From NCBI RefSeq assembly GCF_000510725.1, contig NZ_AZNZ01000003.1, forward strand, positions 1-64,000: a stretch of DNA of 64,000 nucleotides, in the 5' to 3' direction. A program made the position numbers and the translations under genes. Below the pieces are notes generated by a model. That model saw only the letters and a list, made by a program, of their open reading frames with translations. It was not told the origin of the DNA and did not search any database. Positions within the stretch are counted from its first letter, which is position 1; the number at the start of each line of letters is the position of its first letter. Positions 8,781 through 18,556 of this stretch are shown here, one piece after another. The stretch comes from Pseudoxanthomonas sp. J31 (lineage in GTDB: Bacteria; Pseudomonadota; Gammaproteobacteria; Xanthomonadales; Xanthomonadaceae).

Positions 8781-9056
8781 GTGACCGATGCCGTGAGCGT
8801 TCCCGAGACCGATTCCGATATCCAGCTCCGCCGGATCCGCTGGCGCTGCCGCCGTGGCATGCGCGAGCTGGACCAGCTGTTCGAACGCTTCCTGAAACAC
8901 CGCTGGGAGCAAGCTTCCGACGCCGAGCGAGGGGTATTCCTACGGATGCTCGATTGCGAGGACGATAAGCTCTGGCGCTGGTTCATGGGATACGAGGACT
9001 GTCCGGATGCCGAACTCGCCGGGCTCATCGCCGGCATCCGCGCCCTTCCGTCTTGA
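8781..9056 (+). CDS. sdhE: SdhE/YgfY-family FAD assembly factor
   Basis: Small cytoplasmic protein (91 residues) that promotes covalent flavinylation of the succinate dehydrogenase flavoprotein SdhA. The hallmark RGMRELD (residues 25-31), containing the essential RGxxE, is intact and followed by the helical [12 protein letters not shown] segment typical of YgfY. The only early starts in frame are GTG at 8781 and GTG at 8793. A TAAAAT box at 8760-8765 would give a leader of under 10 nt from the first. In relatives sdhE often follows sdhCDAB; here a transporter gene is upstream instead. It overlaps ygfX by 50 bp. Confidence 0.9.
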   Translation: MTDAVSVPETDSDIQLRRIRWRCRRGMRELDQLFERFLKHRWEQASDAERGVFLRMLDCEDDKLWRWFMGYEDCPDAELAGLIAGIRALPS

Positions 9057-9456
9057 GTGGCGCCCCTCGCGCTGGCCGTCGCTGGCGCTGCTGGCGCTCG
9101 CGCCGCTGGCCGCGGCCTGCGTGCTGGCTTCCGGCGTCCCGCCGCGGGCCGGCGCGGCGCTGGCCGGCATCGCCCTGGCCTGGGGCCTGTGGCAGGCGTG
9201 GGCGCAGCGCCGGCAGTCCCGCCACCTGCTGGTGCTGGACGCCGACGGCGGCGCGCTGTTCGACGGCGTGCGCGTGCAGGCCTGGCAGGTCCGCTGGCGC
9301 GGACCGCTGGCGGTGGTGGAGCTGGTCGACGACGATGGCCGCCGCTGGCGCCTGGCGTGGTGGCCGGACACCCTGCCTCCGGTGGCGCGGCGTGAACTGC
9401 GACTGGCCACGCGGCGCGGCCGCGCTTCGCTGTACACCTCGCCGGTGGCACCATAA
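9007..9456 (+). CDS. YgfX-like inner-membrane protein
   Basis: A 149-residue protein with two hydrophobic segments (about 24-42 and 47-64) followed by a basic cytoplasmic region containing [28 protein letters not shown], abbreviated here to its WRG..V and WWPDT landmarks. That layout and its position directly after sdhE match YgfX (CptA), the partner encoded with SdhE in E. coli. Its role is uncertain: it has been described as the toxin of an sdhE-linked pair and as affecting cell-shape proteins. It starts inside sdhE in another frame, so translation is probably coupled. Confidence 0.7.
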   Translation: MPNSPGSSPASAPFRLEWRPSRWPSLALLALAPLAAACVLASGVPPRAGAALAGIALAWGLWQAWAQRRQSRHLLVLDADGGALFDGVRVQAWQVRWRGPLAVVELVDDDGRRWRLAWWPDTLPPVARRELRLATRRGRASLYTSPVAP

Positions 9457-9499
9457 CCGCCCCAAGCGCCGGGTTCCCGGCAGCGGACATCCCTGATCC

Positions 9500-10741
9500 A
9501 TGTTCAGACCGGTCCCCGTCGCCATCGGGTTGCGCTACCTGCGCGCCAAACGCCGCAACGCCTTCATTTCCTTCATCTCGCTGGCCTCGATCATCGGCAT
9601 CGCCCTGGGCGTCATGGTGCTGATCACCACCATGGCGGTGATGAGCGGCTTCCAGAAGGAGATCCGCGACCGCCTGCTGCAGTTCGCCGCCCATGCCACC
9701 GTGTCGGCCAGCGGCGAGCCGATGCTGGAGTGGCGGGAGGCGCTGGAGGTGGCCGGGCGCGACCCGCGCGTGGCCGGCGCCGCGCCGTACGTGGAGACCG
9801 AGGCCCTGCTGTCCGGGCCGCGCCGGCAGCCGGCGATGGTGCGCGGGGTGGAGCCGGCGCTGGAGGAGCAGGTGTCGGAGGTCGCGCGCAAGATCAAGCG
9901 CGGCGACGCCGCCTCGCTGCAGCCGGGCTCGTTCAACATCCTGCTGGGCCAGGAGCTGGCGCTGTGGCTGGGCGTGGACGTGGGCGACACCGTGCTGGTG
10001 ATGCTGCCGGAGTTCCAGGGCTCGCCGATGGGCGCGATGCCGCGCTACAAGCGCTTCACCGTCAGCGGCGTGTTCGAGGCCGGCTACAACGACATCGACC
10101 GCGGCCTGGCCATGGTGCACATGGACGACCTGCAGCGTGTGCTGCGGGTGGAGGGGGTTACCGGCGTGCGCCTGAAGCTGCACGACCTCAACCGCTCCTA
10201 CGAGGTGGCGCGCGACCTGGCGCTGCAGCTGCCGGGCTTCTACCGGGTCAGCGACTGGACCCAGGAGAACGCCAACCTGTACCAGTCGCTGAAGATGGAA
10301 AAGACGGTGATGGGCATCCTGTTGTCGCTGATCATCCTGATGGGCGCCTTCACCCTGGTGAACTCGCAGGTGATGTTGGTCACCGACAAGCAGGCCGACA
10401 TCGCCATCCTGCGCACCCTGGGCCTGACCCCGGGCGGGGTGATGCAGGTGTTCATGGTGCAGGGCACGCTGATCGGCATCGTCGGCACCGTGCTGGGCTT
10501 CGTCGGCGGCGTGGCCCTGACCTGGAACCTGGAGCGCATCCTCGACGCGATCGAGGCGCTGTTCGACATCACCCTGCTGCCCGAAGACGTCTACTACATC
10601 ACCGGCCTGCCCACCGACATGCAGACCGGCGACGTGGCCGCGACCGTGGTGGTGGCGTTGCTGATGAGCTTCCTGGCCACGCTTTACCCGGCCTGGCGCG
10701 CGGCCCGGACCCAGCCGGCGGAGGCGCTGCGCTATGAATGA
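9500..10741 (+). CDS. lolC: LolC/LolE-family lipoprotein-releasing permease
   Basis: Transmembrane subunit of the LolCDE ABC machine that extracts mature lipoproteins from the inner membrane and hands them to LolA. At 413 residues it shows the LolC/E layout: an N-terminal helix (about 25-48) within the conserved [17 protein letters not shown] start, a large periplasmic domain (about 50-265), and three C-terminal helices with the FtsX-type [29 protein letters not shown] region (only its landmarks matter). It overlaps lolD by 8 bp. No second LolE-type gene is adjacent, so the complex may use two copies of this subunit. Confidence 0.92.
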   Translation: MFRPVPVAIGLRYLRAKRRNAFISFISLASIIGIALGVMVLITTMAVMSGFQKEIRDRLLQFAAHATVSASGEPMLEWREALEVAGRDPRVAGAAPYVETEALLSGPRRQPAMVRGVEPALEEQVSEVARKIKRGDAASLQPGSFNILLGQELALWLGVDVGDTVLVMLPEFQGSPMGAMPRYKRFTVSGVFEAGYNDIDRGLAMVHMDDLQRVLRVEGVTGVRLKLHDLNRSYEVARDLALQLPGFYRVSDWTQENANLYQSLKMEKTVMGILLSLIILMGAFTLVNSQVMLVTDKQADIAILRTLGLTPGGVMQVFMVQGTLIGIVGTVLGFVGGVALTWNLERILDAIEALFDITLLPEDVYYITGLPTDMQTGDVAATVVVALLMSFLATLYPAWRAARTQPAEALRYE

Positions 10742-11444
10742 CCCGATCCTGCATGCCGGCGAGGCGCTGCGCGCCGAGGGCCTGGGCAAGACCTACGCCG
10801 AAGGCAAGCTGCGCACCCACGTGTTCGACGGCCTGGACCTGCGCGTGGCCGCGGGCGAGACGGTGGCCATCGTCGGCGCCTCCGGTGCCGGCAAGAGCAC
10901 CCTGCTGCACCTGCTGGGTGGGCTGGACACGCCCACCGCCGGCGAGGTCTACGTGGCCGGGCAGAAGATGTCGGCGCTGTCGGATGCCGCCCGCGGCCGC
11001 CTGCGCAACCGCGCCCTGGGCTTCGTCTACCAGTTCCACCACCTGCTGCCGGAGTTCACCGCGCTGGAGAACGTGATGATGCCGGTGCTGCTGTCCGGCG
11101 GCGATCCGGCCGAGGCCAGCCGCCGCGCCACCGAGCTGCTGCAGGCGGTGGGACTTGGCAAGCGCCTGGGACACAAGCCCGGCGAGCTGTCCGGCGGCGA
11201 GCGCCAGCGCGCCGCGGTGGCGCGGGCCCTGGTCAACCGCCCGGCCTGCGTGCTCGGCGACGAGCCCACCGGCAACCTCGACGAGAAGACCGCGGCCACG
11301 GTGTTCGACCTGATGCTCGACCTCAACCGTGCCCAGCGCACCAGCCTGGTCCTGGTCACCCACGACCGGCGCCTGGCCGCGCGCCTGGACCGGGTGCTGG
11401 AACTGCACGAAGGCCGCCTGCGCGAGTTGCCGCCGGCGGCCTGA
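10734..11444 (+). CDS. lolD: LolD ATP-binding subunit of lipoprotein release
   Basis: ATPase that powers lipoprotein release with the LolC-type permease encoded just upstream. The 236-residue sequence has Walker [10 protein letters not shown], the Q-loop [17 protein letters not shown] typical of LolD, the signature LSGGERQR, Walker B VLGDEPTG and the switch histidine in LVTHD. It lacks membrane helices. The start codon lies inside the last codons of lolC, so the two products are probably made in fixed ratio. Confidence 0.95.
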   Translation: MNDPILHAGEALRAEGLGKTYAEGKLRTHVFDGLDLRVAAGETVAIVGASGAGKSTLLHLLGGLDTPTAGEVYVAGQKMSALSDAARGRLRNRALGFVYQFHHLLPEFTALENVMMPVLLSGGDPAEASRRATELLQAVGLGKRLGHKPGELSGGERQRAAVARALVNRPACVLGDEPTGNLDEKTAATVFDLMLDLNRAQRTSLVLVTHDRRLAARLDRVLELHEGRLRELPPAA

Positions 11445-11452
11445 GGCCGCGC

Positions 11453-11758
11453 TCAGCGGGAGGCCTGGTCGCGGTCGCCGCCGGCATGGCGGTCCACGTG
11501 CCCCAGGTCGCGGCCGGGGGCGATGCGGTCGCGCACCCGCTGCTTGAGCTCGGCGATCTCCGGGAAACCGCCGTCCTCGGCGCGCGACCAGATGCGCTCA
11601 CCGTCGGCGTAGACCTCGAACACGCCCCCGGTGCCCGGCACCAGCGACAGCCGTGCCAGCTCGTTCTGGAAGGTGCCCAGCAGTTCCTGCGCCATCCAGG
11701 CCGCGCGCAGCAGCCAGCGGCAGCGGGTGCAGTAGTGGATCTCGACGTGGTGGTCCAA
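11453..11758 (-). CDS. SelW-like Rdx-family thioredoxin-fold protein
   Basis: A 101-residue protein of the SelT/SelW/SelH (Rdx) family. The redox motif is C10-x-x-C13 near the N-terminus (HYCTRCRW), with cysteine in both positions rather than selenocysteine. The conserved GGVFEVYADGERIWSR segment follows. The family is thought to have thiol-disulfide activity, but substrates are unknown. It is convergent with lolD (8 bp apart) and divergent from comEC. The last 20 residues are polar and probably disordered. Confidence 0.85.
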   Translation of the reverse strand: MDHHVEIHYCTRCRWLLRAAWMAQELLGTFQNELARLSLVPGTGGVFEVYADGERIWSRAEDGGFPEIAELKQRVRDRIAPGRDLGHVDRHAGGDRDQASR

Positions 11759-11916
11759 GGCGGTGCTCCGGCCGGGTCCGGCAGTATCGCGCGGCCGGGT
11801 GCGCGACCCAACCGCCCCGGCGCCGGGTAATTCCTACAGCGCAATCGCGCGTCGGCTGATGGACGCGTGCCGCCGGCCAGCTAGGCTGGCCGGGTGGCCG
11901 TGGTGCGGGAACGGGC

Positions 11917-14322
11917 ATGGATGCAGCGGCGGACGAATCCCGATGGAGCGGGGCGACGGCGGAGGCGGGCCCCGGCGCCGTGCCAGCATGCCCGCGCGTG
12001 CCGCCCCCGGCCGGGCTGGCCTGCGCGGCGGCGCTGCTGGGTGGGGTCACTGCCTGCCTGTTCCTGCCGGCCTTGCCACCGGCGCCGCTGTGCTGGCTGG
12101 CGGCCCTGGCCGGCGCGGCGGCCTGGGCCTGGCCCTGGCGCGCACGCGCGGCCGGGGCGCTGTTTCTGGGAGTGGGATGGGCCGGCCTGCACGCAGGCTG
12201 GGGGTTGGCGGCACAGCTGCCGCCGGCGCTGGAGGGACACGACGTGCACCTCTCCGGGAAGGTGGTGGGCCTGCCCGAGCACGAGGCACGGCGCACGCGC
12301 TTCCTGTTGCGGGTGGGCGAGGACGCACCGCCGGAGCTGCGTGGCCGCCTGCTGCAACTGTCCTGGTACGACGACTTCGGTGCGCTGGAGCCCGGGCCGC
12401 GCCTGCAGCTGCAGCCAGGATCGCGCTGGAGCCTGTATGCCCGCCTGCGCGCGCCGCGCGGACTGGCCAACCCGGGCGGTTTCGACGCCGGGCGCCATGC
12501 CTTGGCCCAGCGCATCGCCGCCACCGGCTACCTGCGCGCGCCGCAGCTGGCCCGCGAACTGGCGCCGGCGGCCGGGATCGACGCCTGGCGCGGGCGCATG
12601 GCGGCGCGGATCGACGCCGGCGTGGGCGGACCGGCGGCGCGGTTCGTGCGCGCGCTGGCGCTGGGCGATACCCGCGGGCTGCAGGATCCGGACTGGGCGG
12701 TGCTGCGCGGGGTGGGACTGACCCACCTGATCGCGATCTCCGGTTTCCATGTCGGCCTGGTGGCCGGCTTCGGCGCCTGGGTGGTGGCCGCCGCCTGGTG
12801 GCTGCTGCCGCGGCTGGGCCGCCACCTGCCCAGGCTGCAGGCCGCGGCGCTGGCAGCGGTGGCCGCGGCGGCCGGCTATACCGCGGTGGCCGGCTTCGCC
12901 CTGCCGACCGTGCGTACCACGCTGATGATCGCGGTGGTGGCGCTGGCGCGGGTGGCGCGGCGCGCGCTGGGCCCCTGGGAGGGGCTGGCGCTGGCCCTGC
13001 TGGCGATCCTGCTGGCCGATCCGCTGGCGGTGCTGCAGGCCGGGTTCTGGCTCAGCTTCGCCGGCGTGGCCTGGCTGGTGTGGTGCCTGCCGGGCGACGG
13101 CCGGCGCCACTGGCTGCGCGACTTCCTGCTGGCCCAGGGCGTGGCCACCCTGGGCCTGTTGCCGCTGGGCGCGGTCCTGTTCCAGCAGGCCTCGCTGGCC
13201 GGGCCGCTGGCCAACCTGGTGGCGATCCCGTGGTGGAGTCTGGTGGTGGTGCCGTTGAGCCTGCTGGGCACGCTGCTGGAGGCGGTCCATGCCGGTGCGG
13301 GGACCTGGGCCTGGCGCCTGGCCGCGGCCTGCTTCGATCCCAGCTGGCGCCTGTTCGAGGCCATGGCCGCCGGCCGCTTCGCCCTGTGGTGGCTGCCGGA
13401 GGCGCGCTCCTGGGCGGTGCTGCCGGCGCTGGCCGGGGCGTTCTGGCTGATGCTGCCGCGCGGCGTTCCGGGCAAGCCGCTGGCGCTGCTGCTGTGGTTG
13501 CCGCTGCTGTGGCCTGACCGCGAGCTGCCGCCGCCCGGCGGGGTGGAGCTGCACGTGTTCGACGTCGGCCAGGGACTGTCGGTGCTGGTGCGCACCTCCG
13601 GCCACGCCCTGCTGTACGACGCCGGACCGGCGGTCCGCGACGGCTACGACGCCGGTGAACGCGCGGTGCTGCCGGCCCTGCGCGCGCTGGGCGTGGCCCG
13701 CCTGGACCGGGTGGTGGTGAGCCATGCCGACCTCGACCACGCCGGTGGCTGGCCGGCGGTGCGCGAAGCGCTGGCGGTGGACCTGGCCTTGGCCCCGGAG
13801 GGGGCGCCCCTGGAGATGGACGGCCCCTGCCAGCGTGGCGTGGACTGGGAATGGGACGGGGTGCGGTTCCGCTTCCTGCACCCGGCCGAGCACTTCCCAT
13901 ACCTGCGCAACGAGGCCAGCTGCGTGCTGCGGGTGGAGACGGCGCATGGCGCGGTCCTGCTGCCGGGCGACATCGGCGAGGTGGTCGAGCAGCGCCTGCT
14001 GCGGCAGCCGCAGGACCTGCGCGCCGAGGTGGTGGTGGTGCCGCACCATGGCAGCAGCGGCAGTTCCTCGCCGGGCTTCGTGGCCGCCACCGGGGCGCGG
14101 CTGGCACTCGTGGCGGCCGGCTACCGCAACCGCTTCGGCCACCCGCACGAGCCGGTGGTGCGGCGCTGGCGCTACCACGGGGCCGAAGTGCTGGCCACGC
14201 CGGCCTCCGGCGCCATCCGGGTCTGGCTGGACGGCGACGGCCTGGCGGTGCGCGAGCGCCGCCCATGGCGCAGGCGGTTGTGGGATCGCCCGCTGCCGCC
14301 GCCGGGGGAGCAGGAGGAGTAG
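11917..14322 (+). CDS. comEC: ComEC/Rec2 DNA-uptake channel
   Basis: Polytopic inner-membrane protein that takes single-stranded DNA across the membrane during natural transformation. Its 801 residues hold the three expected parts: an N-terminal OB-like DUF4131 region after two helices (about 28-200), the Competence core with about eight helices and the LTHLIAISGFHVGL signature (about 265-280), and a C-terminal metallo-beta-lactamase domain (about 540-780) with HADLDHAGG as metal motif. A TAGGCT -10-like box lies at about 11883. Start alternatives downstream would cut into variable sequence only. The next gene, exbB, starts 203 bp later after a GC-rich hairpin. Confidence 0.92.
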   Translation: MDAAADESRWSGATAEAGPGAVPACPRVPPPAGLACAAALLGGVTACLFLPALPPAPLCWLAALAGAAAWAWPWRARAAGALFLGVGWAGLHAGWGLAAQLPPALEGHDVHLSGKVVGLPEHEARRTRFLLRVGEDAPPELRGRLLQLSWYDDFGALEPGPRLQLQPGSRWSLYARLRAPRGLANPGGFDAGRHALAQRIAATGYLRAPQLARELAPAAGIDAWRGRMAARIDAGVGGPAARFVRALALGDTRGLQDPDWAVLRGVGLTHLIAISGFHVGLVAGFGAWVVAAAWWLLPRLGRHLPRLQAAALAAVAAAAGYTAVAGFALPTVRTTLMIAVVALARVARRALGPWEGLALALLAILLADPLAVLQAGFWLSFAGVAWLVWCLPGDGRRHWLRDFLLAQGVATLGLLPLGAVLFQQASLAGPLANLVAIPWWSLVVVPLSLLGTLLEAVHAGAGTWAWRLAAACFDPSWRLFEAMAAGRFALWWLPEARSWAVLPALAGAFWLMLPRGVPGKPLALLLWLPLLWPDRELPPPGGVELHVFDVGQGLSVLVRTSGHALLYDAGPAVRDGYDAGERAVLPALRALGVARLDRVVVSHADLDHAGGWPAVREALAVDLALAPEGAPLEMDGPCQRGVDWEWDGVRFRFLHPAEHFPYLRNEASCVLRVETAHGAVLLPGDIGEVVEQRLLRQPQDLRAEVVVVPHHGSSGSSSPGFVAATGARLALVAAGYRNRFGHPHEPVVRRWRYHGAEVLATPASGAIRVWLDGDGLAVRERRPWRRRLWDRPLPPPGEQEE

Positions 14323-14512
14323 GGCGGCGGCCGGCCAACGCCGCCGGCCGTGCGCCGGAGCAGGCTGCGGCGGCGGGCCGGGCGGGGGCGGCCGCCGGCC
14401 GGCGCCGGCGCCGGCGTTTCCCGGCCGGTTACGTGCGCCGGCGTCTGGTGGGCTGGCGCCGCGCAGGCGTTTGCCGTCATCCTTACGTTCCTGTGCAAGA
14501 TGGCTGCGTGCC

Positions 14513-14518
14513 GGAGGT
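14513..14518 (+). promoter_or_regulatory. Shine-Dalgarno site that fixes the exbB start
   Basis: GGAGGT lies 7 nt before GTG 14526. Two other in-frame GTG codons (14508 and 14517) precede or overlap it and lack any ribosome binding site, so 14526 is the supported start. The resulting N-terminus, M-WELVKAGGWPMLPL, is the usual ExbB/TolQ beginning. Confidence 0.8.
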
Positions 14519-14525
14519 GGTTCAG

Positions 14526-15197
14526 GTGTGGGAACTGGTCAAGGCCGGTGGCTGGCCGATGCTGCCGCTGATCCTCTTGGGTCTCGTCGCCCTGGCGATC
14601 ATCATCGAGCGGCTGTGGAGCCTGCGCCGGGTGGAGGTCATGCCCCCGCGCCTGGGCGAGGAAGTCCGTAACTGGGCGGCCCGCGGCGAGCTGGAACCGG
14701 CCCACATCGAATCGCTGCGGCGCAACTCGCCGCTGGGTGCGCTGCTGGCGGCGGCGCTGGACGTGCGCCACCGCCCGCGCGAGCTGATCCGCGAGCGCCT
14801 GGAGGACACCGGCCGCCACCTGGTGCACCGCATGGAGCGCTTCCTCAGCGCCTTGGGCACGATCGCCTCGGCCGGCCCGCTGCTGGGCCTGCTGGGCACG
14901 GTGATCGGCATGATCCAGATGTTCCTGGGGATCCTCGACCATGGCCTGGGCGACGTGAACCAGCTGGCCGGCGGCATCGGCAAGGCGCTGGTGTGCACCG
15001 CCACCGGCATGATCGTGGCGGTGCCCTCGCTGGTGTTCCACCGTTATTTCCGCAGCCGCATCGCCGGCTACGTGATCGAGATGGAGGAACAGGCCACCGC
15101 GCTGCTCGACGCCCTGGAGCGCGCGCCCGGCGCCGCCCGCCCGGCCGCGGCGCGCCCGGCGCAGCGCCCGGCGCCGGCGGCCCCGGTGCGCGGCTGA
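14526..15197 (+). CDS. exbB: ExbB/TolQ-family proton channel subunit
   Basis: Inner-membrane subunit that, with ExbD, uses the proton motive force to energise an outer-membrane partner such as TonB. The 223-residue protein has a first helix near 12-30, a long cytoplasmic loop, and two helices near 115-140 and 155-180. The ExbB signature region (ASAGPLLGLLGTVIGMIQMF and GIGKALVCTATGM) is present. The C-terminal 25 residues are Ala/Pro-rich. Its position directly before msbA, rather than beside tonB, is shared with several gammaproteobacteria where this pair has been associated with envelope biogenesis. Confidence 0.93.
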   Translation: MWELVKAGGWPMLPLILLGLVALAIIIERLWSLRRVEVMPPRLGEEVRNWAARGELEPAHIESLRRNSPLGALLAAALDVRHRPRELIRERLEDTGRHLVHRMERFLSALGTIASAGPLLGLLGTVIGMIQMFLGILDHGLGDVNQLAGGIGKALVCTATGMIVAVPSLVFHRYFRSRIAGYVIEMEEQATALLDALERAPGAARPAAARPAQRPAPAAPVRG

Positions 15198-15206
15198 GGG
15201 ACGGCC

Positions 15207-15626
15207 ATGCGTATCCGCGACCAGCGCGCCTACGACGAGCCGGGCATCGACCTGGTGCCGCTGATCGACGTCATCCTGGTGCTGATCATCTTCTTCGTGA
15301 TCACCACCACCTTCGACGTCCGCTCGACCCTGCAGCTGCAGCTGCCGGTGGCCAGCGCGCAGCAGCCGGCGCCGCCGAAGACCCTCAACATCCTGGTCAA
15401 CGCCGACGGCCGCTACTTCGTCGGCGAGCAGGAGGTGCTGCGCACCGACGTGGAGGCGGTCAAGCAGGCCATCGCCGCGGCCGCCGGCGACGACCGCGAG
15501 CTGCCGGTGATGCTGCGCGCCGACGCCCGCACCCCGTACCAGGCGGTGGTCACCGCCCAGGACGCCCTGGCCCAGCTGGGCTTCCGCCGCATCGCCATCG
15601 CCACCGCACCGGAGCCGCAGTCTTGA
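15207..15626 (+). CDS. exbD: ExbD/TolR-family subunit
   Basis: Partner of ExbB: 139 residues with a single N-terminal helix (about 17-38) carrying the proton-conducting aspartate in PLIDVILVLIIFF, and a periplasmic domain ending in QAVVTAQDALAQLGF. It begins 9 bp after exbB. Its TGA stop overlaps the TTG start of msbA. Confidence 0.94.
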   Translation: MRIRDQRAYDEPGIDLVPLIDVILVLIIFFVITTTFDVRSTLQLQLPVASAQQPAPPKTLNILVNADGRYFVGEQEVLRTDVEAVKQAIAAAAGDDRELPVMLRADARTPYQAVVTAQDALAQLGFRRIAIATAPEPQS

Positions 15627-17371
15627 GTCGTACCCCCCGGCAACCGGTCTGGCCGATCTATCGGCGCCTGCTCGGCTACACCCGCAGGTACTGGATGTTC
15701 CTGGCCGCCGCCCTGGTCGGCATGGCGGTGGAAGCCGTGGCTGGCGCCAGCTTCGTGCGGCTGATGAAGCCGCTGACCAACAACTTCGTGCAGCCCACGG
15801 CCGAGGACGCGGTGTTCCTGCCGCTGGCCATCGTCGGCCTGTTCGTGCTGCGCAGCCTGGCCACCTTCGTCACCGACTATGGCATGGCCCGCACCGGCCG
15901 CAGCGTGGTCCGCGACCTGCGCGAGCAGGTGCTGGCCAAGTACCTGCGGCTGCCGTCGGCGCACTTCGACGCCGAATCCACCCCGGTGATGGTCAGCCGC
16001 CTGAACTTCGACACCGAACAGGTCACCCAGGCCAGCTCCGAGGCGCTGAAGACCCTGGTCACCGACAGCCTGACCATCGCCGGCCTGCTCGGGATCATGC
16101 TGTGGGCCAGCATCAAGGTGACCTTCGCCATGCTGCTGATCACCCCTCTGATCGGCGTGATCGTGTGGTACGTGGGCAAGCGCTACCGCCGCATCAGCGG
16201 CGGCATCCAGGACGGCATGGGGCGCATGGCCGCCAGCGCCGAGCAGTCGCTGGCGGCGCAGCAGGACGTCAAGATCCACGGCGCGCAGTCGCTGGAGACC
16301 GGGCGCTACGCCAGCCTCGCCAACCGCATCCTGGGCCTGAACATGAAGGTCGAGAGCACCCGCGCCGGCGCCTCGGCCATGGTCCAGCTGCTGGCGGCGC
16401 TGGCGCTGGCGGCGATCGTCTGGGTGGCCGCGCGCGAGGCGCTGCAGGGCCGCCTCGATGCCGGCGACTTCGTCATGCTGATGACCGCGATGATGGCCAT
16501 CATCCCCTCGCTGCGCCGGGTGACCAGCGTGCAGACCGCGGTCGCGCGCGGTGTGTCCGCGGCCGAGCGGCTGTTCCAGATCATCGACAGCGAGGAAGAG
16601 ACCGACACCGGCACCCGCCGCATCGACCGCGCCCGCGGCGAGCTGGCGTTCGAGCACGTCAGCCTGCGCTACCGCGACCAGCCCGGCTTCGCCCTGGACG
16701 ATGTCAGCTTCGTCGCCCGCCCGGGCACGGTGACCGCGATCGTCGGCCGCTCCGGCTCGGGCAAGACCAGCCTGGTGCGGCTGGTGCCGCGCTTCTACGA
16801 GCCCAGCGCCGGGCGCATCACCCTGGACGGGGTGCCGCTCAGTGAGTACCGCATGAGCGACCTGCGCCGGCAGATCGCCCTGGTCGGGCAGAAGGTGATG
16901 CTGTTCGACGACACCGTCGCCGCCAACATCGCCTACGGCTCCGACGCCAGCCACGAGGCGATCCGCGCCGCGGCCGAGGCGGCCAACGCCTGGGAGTTCA
17001 TCGAGCGCCTGCCGCAGGGCCTGGATACCCCGATCGGCGAGAACGGCGCGCTGCTGTCCGGGGGGCAGCGCCAGCGCCTGGCGATCGCCCGCGCGATCCT
17101 GCGCGACGCGCCGATCCTGATCCTGGACGAGGCCACCGCGGCCCTGGACAACGAATCCGAGCGCCTGGTGCAGGACGCACTGCAGCGGCTGATGCCCGAG
17201 CGCACCACCCTGGTGATCGCCCACCGCCTGTCGACCATCGAGCACGCCGACCAGGTGCTGGTGCTGGACCAGGGCCGGATCGTGGAGCGCGGCACCCACG
17301 CCGAGCTGGTCGCCGCCGGCGGCCTCTACGCCCACCTGCACAGCGCCCAGTTCCGCGAGCGCCAGGCGTGA
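15623..17371 (+). CDS. msbA: MsbA lipid A flippase (ABC transporter)
   Basis: Half-size ABC exporter (582 residues) that flips core-lipid A across the inner membrane. Six helices cover about residues 15-300. The ATPase domain has Walker [10 protein letters not shown], signature LSGGQRQR, Walker [13 protein letters not shown] and an H-loop in IAHRLST. No ATG precedes the first helix, so the start must be TTG 15623, which overlaps the exbD stop (TTGA) and has GGAG at 15611-15614. The neighbours lpxK and kdsB complete a lipid A/Kdo group. Confidence 0.94.
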   Translation: MSRTPRQPVWPIYRRLLGYTRRYWMFLAAALVGMAVEAVAGASFVRLMKPLTNNFVQPTAEDAVFLPLAIVGLFVLRSLATFVTDYGMARTGRSVVRDLREQVLAKYLRLPSAHFDAESTPVMVSRLNFDTEQVTQASSEALKTLVTDSLTIAGLLGIMLWASIKVTFAMLLITPLIGVIVWYVGKRYRRISGGIQDGMGRMAASAEQSLAAQQDVKIHGAQSLETGRYASLANRILGLNMKVESTRAGASAMVQLLAALALAAIVWVAAREALQGRLDAGDFVMLMTAMMAIIPSLRRVTSVQTAVARGVSAAERLFQIIDSEEETDTGTRRIDRARGELAFEHVSLRYRDQPGFALDDVSFVARPGTVTAIVGRSGSGKTSLVRLVPRFYEPSAGRITLDGVPLSEYRMSDLRRQIALVGQKVMLFDDTVAANIAYGSDASHEAIRAAAEAANAWEFIERLPQGLDTPIGENGALLSGGQRQRLAIARAILRDAPILILDEATAALDNESERLVQDALQRLMPERTTLVIAHRLSTIEHADQVLVLDQGRIVERGTHAELVAAGGLYAHLHSAQFRERQA

Positions 17372-17441
17372 TGCGCGGGATCCTGCACAGCGGTTGGGTG
17401 GCAGCGGCGAACGCCGGCGCGGCGCCCGGGGAGGTCCGGGC

Positions 17442-18497
17442 ATGAGCCGCGGCGCCCCGAAGACCCCTTCCTGGTGGTTCAACGACGGCCCGGTGCCGCT
17501 GCCGGCACGGCTGCTGGCCACGGTCTACGCCGCGGCCATCGCCCTGCGCGGCCGGCTCTACCGGATCGGCCTGCTGCGCCGGCACAGCGTGCCGGTGCCG
17601 GTGGTGGTGGTCGGCAACCTGGCCGCCGGCGGCGCCGGCAAGACCCCGCTGACCCTGGCCCTGGTCGAGCGCCTGCGCCGCGAAGGCTGGCGCCCGGGCG
17701 TGGCCAGTCGCGGCTACGGCCGCGCCGACACCGCGCCGCGCTGGGTGCTGCCGGAGACCCCGGTGGAGCAGGGCGGCGACGAGCCGGTGCTGATCGCGCG
17801 CCGCGCCGCGGTGCCGGTGCGGGTCGACCGCGACCGCGCCGCCGCCGCGCGCGCCCTGGTCGAGGCCGGCTGCGACGTGGTGGTGTGCGACGACGGCCTG
17901 CAGCACTACCGCCTGGAGCGCGACGTCGAGATCGAGGTGATCGACGGCGCGCGCCGCTACGGCAACGGCCGCATGCTCCCGGCGGGACCGTTGCGCGAAC
18001 CGGCCGAGCGCGGCCGCCGCTGCGACTTCCGCGTGGTCAACCTGGGCCACGGCGGCGCCGCGGCCAGCGCGCCGGGGACCGGGCGCGCCGCGGAGCGGCC
18101 CGCCGCCTGCGCCACCGGCTTCGGCGAATGGCCGATGTACCTGCGCACCCGCAGCGTGCTGCCGCTGGCCGGCGGCCGGCCGCGGCCGCTGGCGGCGTTC
18201 GCCGGGTTGCGCGTGCACGCGGTCGCCGGGATCGGCAACCCCGAACGCTTCTTCGATACCCTGCGCGCGGCCGGGATCGGCGTGGTCCCGCATGCCTTCG
18301 CCGACCACCACGCCTACCAGCCGGCGGACCTGGAGTTCGGCAACGACCTGCCGGTGCTGATGACCGAGAAGGACGCGGTGAAGTGCGCCGCCTTCGCCGA
18401 CGAGCGCTGCCACGCGGTGCCGGTGGACGCCGAACTGCCGGCCGCGTTCTGGGTGGCGCTGCTGGACCGCCTGGGCTCGCCGCCGCGCGAAGGCTGA
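17442..18497 (+). CDS. lpxK: Tetraacyldisaccharide 4'-kinase
   Basis: Phosphorylates the 4' position of the disaccharide lipid A precursor at the inner membrane. The protein has 351 residues with an N-terminal membrane-associated helix (about 22-40), a P-loop in GGAGKTPLT, and the [12 protein letters not shown] segment with the catalytic aspartate. Starts further upstream are possible, but ATG 17442 follows GGGGAGGT at 17428-17435 with ideal spacing. The gap to msbA is 70 bp; kdsB follows after 59 bp. Confidence 0.95.
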   Translation: MSRGAPKTPSWWFNDGPVPLPARLLATVYAAAIALRGRLYRIGLLRRHSVPVPVVVVGNLAAGGAGKTPLTLALVERLRREGWRPGVASRGYGRADTAPRWVLPETPVEQGGDEPVLIARRAAVPVRVDRDRAAAARALVEAGCDVVVCDDGLQHYRLERDVEIEVIDGARRYGNGRMLPAGPLREPAERGRRCDFRVVNLGHGGAAASAPGTGRAAERPAACATGFGEWPMYLRTRSVLPLAGGRPRPLAAFAGLRVHAVAGIGNPERFFDTLRAAGIGVVPHAFADHHAYQPADLEFGNDLPVLMTEKDAVKCAAFADERCHAVPVDAELPAAFWVALLDRLGSPPREG

Positions 18498-18556
18498 AGG
18501 CCGCATCCGGCCGCCGCGGCGGCCGTCCTGGACAGATCGCACGACCGGAGAACGTC

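Noticed and set aside
14323-14350. Terminator after comEC
   Set aside because: GGCGGCG and CGCCGCC form a 7-bp hairpin with a 9-nt loop but no U-run follows; such stems are expected by chance at this G+C content.
14508-14519. Earlier GTG starts for exbB
   Set aside because: They overlap or precede the GGAGGT site that serves GTG 14526, and the extra residues do not match the family.
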